Assembly (NCBI GenBank): GCA_025774735.1
Contig: JALGZU010000223.1
Span: forward strand, 1-5,912
Source: a candidate division LCP-89 bacterium
GTDB taxonomy: Bacteria > Electryoneota > B3-LCP
Direction of reading: 5' to 3'
Length of the DNA: 5,912 bases
Part shown: positions 1-5,908 of the stretch, piece by piece
How positions within the stretch are numbered: position 1 is the stretch's first letter
How the letters are laid out: every line of letters starts with the position of its first letter
Translations under genes and position numbers: made by a program
Notes under the pieces: model-generated
What the model was told of the DNA's origin: nothing
Database searches by the model: none
What the model saw: the letters and a program-made list of their open reading frames with translations, nothing else

Positions 1-1
1 G

Positions 2-352
2 GCAGGTGATGGAGGCTCAACTATACTGGGCTGGGCTTGTTGGGGCGAAACCTTCGAGGAGGCTACACAACAGCCGGAAGTCATTCCTGCAGAGATCTAC
101 ATATCTTCCGCATATCCCAATCCCTTCAATCCCGTCACCACGTTGTCTTTCGCTCTCCCTGAAGCATCCCACGTGACATTGACCGTCTTCGACCTGCAGG
201 GCCGGGTAATCGCCGAGTTGGTCAACGGCCTGAGGGAAGCTGGGATTCACGAAGTGACCTTCGACGCTTCGCAACTCGCTTCCGGCCTCTACTTCTACCG
301 CATCGAGGCAGGTGAGTTCTCAGCAGTAGAGAAGATGATTCTAATGAAGTGA
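2..352 (+). CDS. C-terminal part of a secreted protein with a T9SS type A sorting domain (5' end outside window)
   Basis: The reading frame is open from base 2 to the TGA at 350-352 and gives 116 residues, so the gene begins before the window. Residues 40-116 form a type A C-terminal sorting domain: the linker motif NPFNP, a beta-sandwich core (LTVFDLQGRVIAELV, ASGLYFYRIEAG) and the basic end KMILMK. In known T9SS cargo this domain directs export across the outer membrane and is then removed. Residues 1-39 (including 'GWACWGETFEE') are the end of an unidentified passenger domain and give no function. The sorting domain matches that of the next gene at 68 of 77 residues by hand count. An ATG-type start inside this stretch would be false, because the frame continues upstream without a stop. 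The sorting-domain call is strong; the function of the whole protein is unknown. Confidence 0.85.
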   Translation, partial: AGDGGSTILGWACWGETFEEATQQPEVIPAEIYISSAYPNPFNPVTTLSFALPEASHVTLTVFDLQGRVIAELVNGLREAGIHEVTFDASQLASGLYFYRIEAGEFSAVEKMILMK

Positions 353-391
353 CAATGTCACTCTTTCCGCCGGATGCTAGGCGATCCGGCG
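349..391 (+). other. Hairpin pair overlapping the stop codon and 3' UTR (copy 1)
   Basis: GTGAC at 349-353 is complementary to GTCAC at 357-361 and contains the stop codon TGA. A second hairpin follows: CGCCGGAT at 368-375 pairs perfectly with ATCCGGCG at 384-391 around an 8-nt loop. The same two hairpins, in the same order, follow the next gene at 2859-2900. They may protect the transcript 3' end or help termination; that role is an inference. Confidence 0.55.
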
Positions 392-411
392 TCTGCAACC
401 AGGCAATCTGT

Positions 412-440
412 AGGGCGGGGGTGCTTCCCCCGCCCTTTCT
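412..440 (+). terminator. Rho-independent terminator after the first sorting-domain gene
   Basis: GGGCGGGGG at 413-421 pairs perfectly with CCCCCGCCC at 427-435 around the 5-nt loop TGCTT, extended by A412-T436. TTTCTATT follows. The stem is very GC-rich. The T tract is interrupted by one C, so it is slightly weaker than the terminator at 2919-2948. Confidence 0.8.
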
Positions 441-472
441 ATTAAAATATTTCCCTGTGCAAAATTATTCGC

Positions 473-500
473 TTGACTTTCAAGATTTATTTGTTATATT
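473..500 (+). promoter_or_regulatory. Probable sigma-70-type promoter of the 776-residue secreted protein gene
   Basis: A -35 box TTGACT (473-478) and a -10 box TATATT (495-500) are separated by 16 bp, with TG at 492-493 making an extended -10 (TGTTATATT). Transcription would start near 507, leaving about 25 nt of leader before the ATG at 532. The same arrangement, GCTTG then 14 nt then TTTGYTATWTT, recurs before the FadL-like gene with identical spacing, which supports both calls. Confidence 0.6.
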
Positions 501-522
501 ATACCATATCGCTATTCGTTGT

Positions 523-528
523 GGAGGT
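523..528 (+). promoter_or_regulatory. Ribosome binding site that sets the start at 532
   Basis: GGAGGT lies 3 nt before the ATG at 532. The spacing is short but the match is strong. The next 20 codons encode a signal peptide, so this start is preferred over the in-frame GTG at 349, which lies upstream of the promoter and inside the previous gene's 3' end. Confidence 0.75.
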
Positions 529-531
529 ATC

Positions 532-2862
532 ATGAAACGCGTTATTCCCATTCTTGTTTCTATCGCTCTCTTCGTACTGCTACCATCAATATCCGAAGCG
601 GGCAAAGTCCCCGCCGTCAACCACCCCATCATCACCGGTGACGAAACCGTCGATGCACCGGTCGCCTTCCCGCCCTATCCGATCCCGCCTCAGATCGATG
701 AGAGAGACATTGTCGGTGACACTGTCGTCATCGGTACGACCTGGTACGAAAGCCAATCCAACGGCACTGTTGGTAGGATGCTGGCGAAAGACGAATCCGG
801 CTATTTCCATTTCGCCTGGATGAACGGATTGGATTACAGCGCCATCAACAGGCACATCTATTACAACTACATCGATCCATCCGGAGTTCAGGGTTGGCCG
901 GGTGTCGGCGTTCAGGTTGACAGTTCCGCTCGAGCCGGATACACGACTCTGGACGTGGATTTCGGCGGCGTTGCGTTTCCTACTTTTCATCAGACCATGA
1001 TCTCCGGCTACCCTTACAAAATAGCCATCGGAACCAGTAATCCGCCGTATAGCGGCTGGTTTTCCGTTCACGATGCGCCTCTAATTCCTCTCATCGAAGA
1101 GATTGTTTGGCCAAGAATCCAAATCGATCGGAATGGTCGCATCCACGTTGTGGCTTCGGAGGCGGCTTACTACTGGTACACGCGTCATTATTACATAAGC
1201 GCTGAGTATGATTCTGGAACCGGAACAATTACCTTCGACAGTATCTGGACCTACGTCGATGAATACCTGACAGACGCCATTGACGTTGCCACATCCGACG
1301 TATCCGACCGCATCGCCATCGGCTGGACACATGGCCGTGATGAAGGAATCCCCTGGGTGGAACCGAACGAACACAACAACGACATATACATCCAGATAGA
1401 CGAGGACGGCATCAATCCCTGGTTCGTTTTCCCGACCAACCTTACCGATTTCATCCCTCCGAATTTATCCTTCTTACCAGATACTGTGATTGCGAACATG
1501 GATACACTGAGAGCTTACACTGACTTGGATTTATATTTCGATCAGGATGATTACCTGCATGCCGCCTTCACGACCGTAGGATTCTTTGCGCTTAATGAAG
1601 AAACCTTCGTAAACGCCTCAACCATCTGGCACTGGACGGAACAGTACCCGGATGAATTCCGAATGGTGAGGGATGCTTTCGACCCTGAAAATATAATTGA
1701 TTGCGGAGCCTACAATGTAAGGGCCCAGAAGCCCTGCCTCGGCCAGGATCCCTCTACCGGGTACCTCTACTGCATGTTCCAGGAATACGACGTGGACAGC
1801 ACGCATCTCTCGGCGGCCGGTTGGCCTTCCGGGGATATCTACGTTTCCGTCTCCACGGACGGCGGCTTGAACTGGTCGGTGGGAACGAACGTCACCAACA
1901 CGATCACTCCGCAGAACGCGCCAGCAGGAGAATGCCTGTCCGAATTGACCCCTTCCATGGCGAAAGTTGTGGATGACGTTTGCCACATCATGTACGTTCT
2001 GGATCGCGATGCCGGTTTCGTGATCCAAAACGAGGGTTCCTGGACGCTTAATGATGTGATCTATCACAAAGTCTCCGTCGATTCGATCCCGGCCATCCCG
2101 CTGGTGCCGCAGTGGCCTGAACCTGGCAGTTATCCTTTCTATGTTATAGGGATACCACCGTTTATTCCAAGAATCGAATTGACTGCATTGGACACTACCG
2201 TATTCCCTTCGACCGGTGGCGTTCTGGAATATAACATAATGGTGGAAAATCCCTGGTCAATGATGTTTACAGAAGACATCTGGTGCGATGTAATCTGGTA
2301 TCCCGATGGATACTATGGCCCAGTACTTGGGCCCGTTTACAGTTTCACAATGCCTCTCTACTGGTCAGGTAATCGCGACCGTGAACTGATAATCCCGGAA
2401 AATGCACCTGCTACCACCTATTTCCTCAACGCCTATATCGGTGACTATGACCCAATATATCCTGAGATAATCGCCGAAGATCACCTGGAATTCATCAAGA
2501 CAGGTGATGCGGATGGAACCGGTGAATGGACTTTCATGAGTGCTGGTGAATCGTTTGCAGACATAAGCGGTGATCAATCCGATCTGTCTATCAAACCGGA
2601 GAGCATTCATCTTTATCAAAATTCCCCCAATCCCTTCAATCCCGCCACCACCCTCTCTTTCACTCTGCCTGAAGCGGCTCACGTAGAACTGACCGTCTTC
2701 GACCTGCAGGGCCGGGTGATCGCCGGGCTGGTCAACGGCCTGAGGGAAGCCGGGGTTCACGAAGTGACCTTCGACGCGTCGCAACTGGCTTCCGGTCTCT
2801 ACTTCTACCGCATCGAGGCGGGCGGCTTCTCCTCAGTGAAGAAGATGATCCTGATGAAGTGA
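532..2862 (+). CDS. Secreted multidomain protein: probable beta-propeller, Ig-like region and T9SS type A sorting domain
   Basis: 776 residues. Residues 1-23 are a signal peptide (basic MKR, hydrophobic core, probable cleavage after SEA). Residues about 80-540 contain spaced repeats with the look of propeller blades: D-x-S-G-Y-F-H-F-A-W near 87-96, D-R-N-G-R-I-H near 199-205, D-Q-D-D-Y-L-H near 337-343, D-P-S-T-G-Y-L-Y near 406-413, and one BNR/Asp-box S-T-D-G-G-L-N-W at 441-448. Residues about 545-660 look like an Ig-like beta-sandwich ending in 'DHLEFIKTGDADG'. Residues 700-776 are a type A sorting domain opening with NPFNP and ending KMILMK. The protein is therefore probably exported by the type IX system and held at or released from the cell surface. 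Sialidase-type Asp boxes occur in many non-enzymatic propellers and no catalytic set is visible, so no enzyme activity is assigned. The gene has its own promoter and terminator. Confidence 0.85.
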   Translation: MKRVIPILVSIALFVLLPSISEAGKVPAVNHPIITGDETVDAPVAFPPYPIPPQIDERDIVGDTVVIGTTWYESQSNGTVGRMLAKDESGYFHFAWMNGLDYSAINRHIYYNYIDPSGVQGWPGVGVQVDSSARAGYTTLDVDFGGVAFPTFHQTMISGYPYKIAIGTSNPPYSGWFSVHDAPLIPLIEEIVWPRIQIDRNGRIHVVASEAAYYWYTRHYYISAEYDSGTGTITFDSIWTYVDEYLTDAIDVATSDVSDRIAIGWTHGRDEGIPWVEPNEHNNDIYIQIDEDGINPWFVFPTNLTDFIPPNLSFLPDTVIANMDTLRAYTDLDLYFDQDDYLHAAFTTVGFFALNEETFVNASTIWHWTEQYPDEFRMVRDAFDPENIIDCGAYNVRAQKPCLGQDPSTGYLYCMFQEYDVDSTHLSAAGWPSGDIYVSVSTDGGLNWSVGTNVTNTITPQNAPAGECLSELTPSMAKVVDDVCHIMYVLDRDAGFVIQNEGSWTLNDVIYHKVSVDSIPAIPLVPQWPEPGSYPFYVIGIPPFIPRIELTALDTTVFPSTGGVLEYNIMVENPWSMMFTEDIWCDVIWYPDGYYGPVLGPVYSFTMPLYWSGNRDRELIIPENAPATTYFLNAYIGDYDPIYPEIIAEDHLEFIKTGDADGTGEWTFMSAGESFADISGDQSDLSIKPESIHLYQNSPNPFNPATTLSFTLPEAAHVELTVFDLQGRVIAGLVNGLREAGVHEVTFDASQLASGLYFYRIEAGGFSSVKKMILMK

Positions 2863-2900
2863 CAGAGTCACTTTTTCCGCCGGATCGCGCGCATTCGGCG
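2859..2900 (+). other. Hairpin pair overlapping the stop codon and 3' UTR (copy 2)
   Basis: GTGAC (2859-2863) pairs with GTCAC (2867-2871) across the stop codon TGA. CGCCGGAT (2878-2885) then pairs with ATTCGGCG (2893-2900) with one G-U pair. The loop sequence differs from copy 1 (349-391), yet pairing is kept. A second GTCAC at 2900-2904 could compete for the first GTGAC. Confidence 0.5.
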
Positions 2901-2918
2901 TCACTTAATGCTCAGATG

Positions 2919-2948
2919 AAAGGGCGGAACCTGTTTTCCGCCCTTTTT
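2919..2948 (+). terminator. Rho-independent terminator after the 776-residue protein gene
   Basis: AAAGGGCGGAA (2919-2929) pairs perfectly over 11 bp with TTCCGCCCTTT (2936-2946) around a 6-nt loop. The run of T at 2944-2948 completes a canonical intrinsic terminator. It is related to the terminator at 412-440: both end CCGCCCTTTYTATYAAA. Confidence 0.88.
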
Positions 2949-3005
2949 ATCAAACAATATTTCCCTTTTCAATCGGGATTTTAAGGCAATTCCTGCAAAA
3001 ACCGC

Positions 3006-3033
3006 TTGCAAAATTCAATGACTTTGCTATTTT
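3006..3033 (+). promoter_or_regulatory. Probable sigma-70-type promoter of the FadL-like gene
   Basis: TTGCAA (3006-3011) and TATTTT (3028-3033) are separated by 16 bp, with TG at 3025-3026 giving an extended -10 (TGCTATTTT). Transcription would begin near 3040, about 49 nt before the GTG start. Spacing and flanking bases match the promoter at 473-500. Confidence 0.55.
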
Positions 3034-3075
3034 GTATCCCACCTCTTTCAGACATCATCTCATAGAAACGAATAT

Positions 3076-3081
3076 AGGAGG
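3076..3081 (+). promoter_or_regulatory. Ribosome binding site that sets the GTG start at 3089
   Basis: AGGAGG is a perfect Shine-Dalgarno core 7 nt before GTG at 3089-3091. The GTG is followed directly by a lysine-rich signal peptide. The earlier in-frame TTG at 3032 overlaps the putative -10 box and cannot be the start of a transcript from that promoter. Confidence 0.85.
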
Positions 3082-3088
3082 AAGACCG

Positions 3089-4402
3089 GTGAAAAAAATC
3101 ATCACAGTTTTGGCCATCTTCGCACTCGCAGGGGCGGTTTTCGGCAACGGTGTGAGCCTGAACAGTCCAGGAACCCGAGCCCTGTCAATGGCCGGTGCAG
3201 TTATCTCGAATGTCGGTGATTACAGCGCGCCCTACTGGAATCCGGCGGGATTGCAAAATGGCGAGGGGGTTCAGCTCTCATTCTTCCTGACCGATATCGT
3301 CCCCATGGCGAGTTATAAATATACTCTGCCTGCCTCTTTAGGCGGCGCAACAATTGATGCCGAGGGTGAGCCCAAGCATTTTTTCGTACCTAATCTCGCC
3401 TTTCTCTGGAATTGTAAGCTCTCTGATAGGCTCAGAATGGGCCTTTCGTTCATCGTACCCGCCGGGTTGGGTACGGATTGGGATGGAAATGACCTGCTGG
3501 CTTTTAACGGTCCAGCACTACTAACAGGAGGCGTCCCAAATTTATTCAACACCGATTCTTTCACCTGGGAGAGCGATCTTGATGTTTGGAATCTCTCCTT
3601 CTCAACCGGCTATACCTTCGGTGAAAAATTGAACGTGGGCGGAGCTTTTCACCTGGTCAACGGCAAGATGAAACTGGAACGCGGCGTCGATGCAGTAAGC
3701 AATATAAATCCAGCAACACTGCCGCCTGATGACCTACTCGATTCCCAGTACGAGGAAGAATCCGATGGCTGGGGCTACGGATTCGGCCTGGGATTTCAAT
3801 ATATGGCCACCGAGAAGATTACCATCGGAGGAATGATACGCACTCGGATGAACATTGGCCTCTCCGGGGACGCAAAAGTCAGCAACAGCGCTCTCGGCAC
3901 TCTGGCCGATTACGAATTCGACCGTGACCTCACCTTGCCTCTGCAGACGGGCGGAGGTATCAGCTTCAGACCGACGGAAAAACTCCTTGTGGCAGCCGAG
4001 GTATTCTGGACACAGTGGTCCGAAACGCAGGATTATCTCATCGCAACACACGACAGCCAAAAAGATACCCTGACACTCCTGTGGGAGGATGCGTTGCAGA
4101 TCCGTTTCGGCGGGGAGTACAAGGCCACCGACGCACTGGATCTCCGCGCAGGATTTTACATCGATCCAGCGCCGAGCCCTGATAAAACTCAGACCATCCT
4201 CATTCCCAATGTCGACTTTTTGGGCTTCACGGCGGGCGCAGGCTATACCATCAACAAATTCACCCTCGAGGCAACTTTTGAGTACCTGTTGGGTAGCGAT
4301 CGGGAGATCGATGAGGCGGACGTGATGCCGGGAGTAGGCATGCCGGGTACGCATAGTTACAATATCATCGCGCCGAGCGTAGCGGTGACCTACAAATTCT
4401 GA
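3089..4402 (+). CDS. FadL/OMPP1-family outer-membrane beta-barrel transport protein
   Basis: 437 residues from a GTG start with a perfect ribosome binding site. Residues 1-19 (MKKIITVLAIFALAGAVFG) are a signal peptide. The mature N-terminus carries the family hallmark: G-T-R-A-L-S-M-A-G-A at 28-37, then D-Y-S-A-P-Y-W-N-P-A-G-L at 44-55. It is followed by 'FFVPNLAFLW' and 'FIVPAGLGTDW' around 98-131, typical of FadL strands. The rest alternates aromatic and polar residues as in beta-strands, and the chain ends in phenylalanine (VAVTYKF), the usual outer-membrane barrel signal. Length fits the family. FadL proteins let hydrophobic compounds such as long-chain fatty acids or hydrocarbons cross the outer membrane; the substrate here is unknown. 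PorV of the type IX system is a FadL relative, and two T9SS cargo genes lie just upstream, so a PorV-like role is a less likely alternative. The gene has its own promoter and terminator. Confidence 0.85.
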   Translation: MKKIITVLAIFALAGAVFGNGVSLNSPGTRALSMAGAVISNVGDYSAPYWNPAGLQNGEGVQLSFFLTDIVPMASYKYTLPASLGGATIDAEGEPKHFFVPNLAFLWNCKLSDRLRMGLSFIVPAGLGTDWDGNDLLAFNGPALLTGGVPNLFNTDSFTWESDLDVWNLSFSTGYTFGEKLNVGGAFHLVNGKMKLERGVDAVSNINPATLPPDDLLDSQYEEESDGWGYGFGLGFQYMATEKITIGGMIRTRMNIGLSGDAKVSNSALGTLADYEFDRDLTLPLQTGGGISFRPTEKLLVAAEVFWTQWSETQDYLIATHDSQKDTLTLLWEDALQIRFGGEYKATDALDLRAGFYIDPAPSPDKTQTILIPNVDFLGFTAGAGYTINKFTLEATFEYLLGSDREIDEADVMPGVGMPGTHSYNIIAPSVAVTYKF

Positions 4403-4429
4403 TCACAATTACCTCAGCATAGATAAAAT

Positions 4430-4459
4430 AAAACGCCGGACGAAGTGTCCGGCGTTTTT
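4430..4459. terminator. Bidirectional intrinsic terminator between the FadL-like gene and hgcB
   Basis: AAAACGCCGGAC (4430-4441) pairs perfectly over 12 bp with GTCCGGCGTTTT (4447-4458) around the loop GAAGT. A T run follows on the plus strand. On the minus strand the tail reads TTTTATTTTAT. The element lies 27 nt after the FadL-like stop and 37 nt after the hgcB stop, so it serves both convergent units. Confidence 0.88.
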
Positions 4460-4496
4460 GTTACAAGATAAATACTCGATCAGATTACGACGGCTT

Positions 4497-4799
4497 TCAT
4501 CCGCAGCACGAAGCATTCTCAACTCCGCCGCAAGTTGGTTCAGTACCTTTGAGCGAACCGACGATCACGGCAGTTGCACATCCCACACCGGCGTTAACTG
4601 ACAGTGCTCCAGGCGGGCAGTTCAGAGCGCAGGCGCCGCATTCCATACAGCGATCGACATCGACAATCTTAGCTCTCTTATTCTCCATCACGAAGACCGC
4701 ATGAGGACAGACCTCCAGGCACATCCTGCAGCCGTCGCATTTCTCCACATCGTACTCTAAAGTCACGATACCTGGCAAATATTTCATTTCTATAGACAT
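4497..4799 (-). CDS. hgcB: HgcB, 2[4Fe-4S] ferredoxin of mercury methylation
   Basis: 100 residues. It carries two ferredoxin motifs, C21-x2-C24-x2-C27-x3-C31-P and C51-M-E-C54-G-A-C57-x3-C61-P. The second has the CMECGAC signature that marks HgcB among small ferredoxins. After it come the isolated cysteine C74 in 'GVGC' and the vicinal pair C98-C99 one residue from the end (ASCCG); both are conserved in characterised HgcB and are thought to handle Hg(II). The family role is to supply electrons to the HgcA corrinoid so that it can take up a methyl group and pass it to Hg(II), forming methylmercury in the cytoplasm. The ATG lies 14 nt after the hgcA stop, with only an A-rich gap (CCAGAAAAA) and no strong ribosome site, which suggests translational coupling. 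Length is normal. The pairing with hgcA makes a generic ferredoxin very unlikely. Confidence 0.95.
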   Translation of the reverse strand: MSIEMKYLPGIVTLEYDVEKCDGCRMCLEVCPHAVFVMENKRAKIVDVDRCMECGACALNCPPGALSVNAGVGCATAVIVGSLKGTEPTCGGVENASCCG

Positions 4800-4813
4800 T
4801 TTTTCTGGTCAAC

Positions 4814-5837
4814 TCAGATAAACCGGGATGTTATCCACAGTCCGATACCGGCGACTGATCCTGCGATCTGTAGAGGCACCGCAACCCGCATTTCACGGCG
4901 AACTCCGGAAAGGGAAGTGAAGGTCGAAGATCCGGTAAAATTCATCGCTAAAAAGCTGGCGATGGCAGGTATTATCAGCAGCCACGCCGACGCGTTCAGC
5001 CAATCGTCGAAGATTTGACTATTGAACCCTTTCCATAACAGAAGAACGAGTACAAGGACAAATCCAACCCAGGCTCCTTTCGCAGAGAAAGATCTGCCGG
5101 GGACATAGGGCAAAAGCACCGGCGTGATAACTGTACCTGCGAGATAGCCGCAAAGTAATAACAACACGCTTCGTAAGCCGACGGAGATGGCCTGCGCGAC
5201 AAAGTATCCCTCGGAACTCAATCCGGAAAGAGCGAAAAAAAAAGCAGATCGCGACCAAGAACAGATACTTAGAGGAAATCACCAGGTCGTAGGGTATCAA
5301 AACCAGCCGACTTCGGAGAGGAAATCGAACGCGCCTCATCTCCGGCGTTGCTCTCAGGCCTGAGGACAGATATGCCGGCAGATCTTCGGCACGAACCGGA
5401 CCAAATTTCACCTTAAAACCGCTCAGCTCTTTCACCTTGTGCGCTGCGACACCGGTAGCGCTCAATTGCGGCAGGATGAGTTTTTTATGTTTTACAACAT
5501 CCTGTAGGCCCGTCACCTCAATGCGTTTTACCAGTTCATCCGTACTGAACGTCCCTTTTCCTGCCGAACACCAGACGTTAACTCCCCGGGTATCGAGGAC
5601 CAATATCCAGGCATCGATTCCAATTAGCTGCGATCTCAAGCAATCGAAGCTCAACTTGTAGTTCGCAGTTACCATCACCGACGAATCCGGAGTCGGATCG
5701 CCGACCCGATAAAGACCGGGTTTGACACGGAAATGCGATCTACCGAAGCCCCAGCGTACCTTCCAGGCTCCCAGCCGATCCCTGAAAGTCAGAGTTGCAG
5801 GTATCCGGGGTATCTCATCCGGTTTATCGACTAACAT
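4814..5837 (-). CDS. hgcA: HgcA, corrinoid methyltransferase of mercury methylation; split by an apparent frameshift
   Basis: HgcA carries the methyl-corrinoid that methylates Hg(II). The N-terminal part (5837 down to about 5235) has the family core: 'LGAWKVRWGFGR', 'PGLYRVGDPTPDS', 'VTANYKLSFD', the cap-helix motif N87-V-W-C90-S-A-G-K94 with the cobalt-ligand cysteine C90, and 'LILPQLSATGVAAH', 'FGPVRAEDLPAYL'. The C-terminal part, in another frame from about 5234 to 4814, has four further hydrophobic helices and 'MNFTGSSTFTSLSGVRREM'. The frames meet at nine T (5243-5235). With eight T the text reads CFFFALSGLSSEGYF and the protein is 340 residues with five membrane helices (about 182-205, 217-244, 254-271, 283-299, 318-335), as in known HgcA. 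As written, the first frame continues to a stop at 5019 with a basic, unrelated tail and loses helices 2-5. The start is ATG 5837; GTG 5840 directly before it is possible. hgcB follows after 14 nt. Confidence 0.93.
5235..5243 (-). other. hgcA: Nine-base homopolymer at the hgcA frame break
   Basis: Nine A on the plus strand (nine T in the coding sense) encode F199-F201 at the start of the first membrane helix. Downstream HgcA sequence resumes in the +1 frame, so loss of exactly one base restores the gene. Both frames are open around the run (the second from about 5278), so the join could in principle lie slightly elsewhere, but the homopolymer gives an uninterrupted hydrophobic helix. Confidence 0.85.
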
Positions 5838-5879
5838 CACTTCTCGCGCCTATGGGTTCTGAAGAAACGGTTAGTTCCT

Positions 5880-5908
5880 ATTCTATCATCAATTATCTTA
5901 CTATTCCA
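5880..5908 (-). promoter_or_regulatory. Possible extended -10 promoter of hgcAB
   Basis: On the minus strand TGATAGAAT (5888-5880) has the extended -10 form TGn-TAGAAT, as do the two plus-strand promoters here. A poor -35 candidate TGGAAT lies at 5908-5903, 17 bp upstream. Transcription would start near 5873, about 36 nt before the ATG. The window ends just upstream, so an earlier gene or promoter cannot be excluded. Confidence 0.35.

Larger units (their letters stand above)
119..456 (+). repeat. Duplicated 3' gene-end module, copy 1 (sorting domain, hairpins, terminator, downstream leader)
   Basis: This stretch matches 2629-2966. The coding part (119-349) agrees at about 200 of 231 bases and 68 of 77 residues by hand count. 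Similarity continues past the stop through GTGAC-nnn-GTCAC, the CCGCCGGAT hairpin and the terminator's 3' arm to the shared AATATTTCCCT (446-456). The DNA between hairpin and terminator has diverged. Confidence 0.75.
2629..2966 (+). repeat. Duplicated 3' gene-end module, copy 2
   Basis: Partner of 119-456, in direct orientation about 2.5 kb away. It carries the sorting domain, stop-codon hairpin, second hairpin, terminator and AATATTTCCCT (2956-2966). Most coding differences are at third codon positions, so the protein domain has been kept under selection since duplication or conversion. Confidence 0.75.

Noticed and set aside
349..531. Extended N-terminus of the 776-residue protein from the in-frame GTG at 349
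   Set aside because: The extension covers the previous gene's hairpins, its terminator and the new promoter, and it lacks a ribosome site. ATG 532 has GGAGGT and a signal peptide.
586..1071. Minus-strand open frames within the plus-strand cargo gene (also 1618-2067 and 2365-2784)
   Set aside because: They are antisense shadows of a well-supported gene, with no recognisable domains or start signals.
3032..3088. TTG start at 3032 for the FadL-like protein
   Set aside because: It overlaps the putative -10 box, and the extra 19 residues would precede a clear signal peptide. GTG 3089 has a perfect AGGAGG.
3734..4354. 206-codon minus-strand frame antisense to the FadL-like gene
   Set aside because: It has no domain similarity and no ribosome site, while the opposite strand encodes a complete barrel protein.
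4814..5221. Independent small membrane protein starting at TTG 5219-5221
   Set aside because: Its sequence is the HgcA membrane domain. It has no ribosome site and continues smoothly from the upstream half once one T is removed.
5019..5234. C-terminal tail of the first hgcA frame as a genuine protein end
   Set aside because: The tail is basic and cysteine-rich with no resemblance to HgcA, while the +1 frame over the same bases gives the expected membrane helices and conserved 'TFTSLSGVRREM'.
4497..5837. CdhD/CdhE-type acetyl-CoA pathway corrinoid protein with a generic ferredoxin
   Set aside because: The NVWCSAGK cap helix, the C-terminal five-helix membrane domain and the CMECGAC ferredoxin with terminal Cys-Cys are specific to HgcAB.
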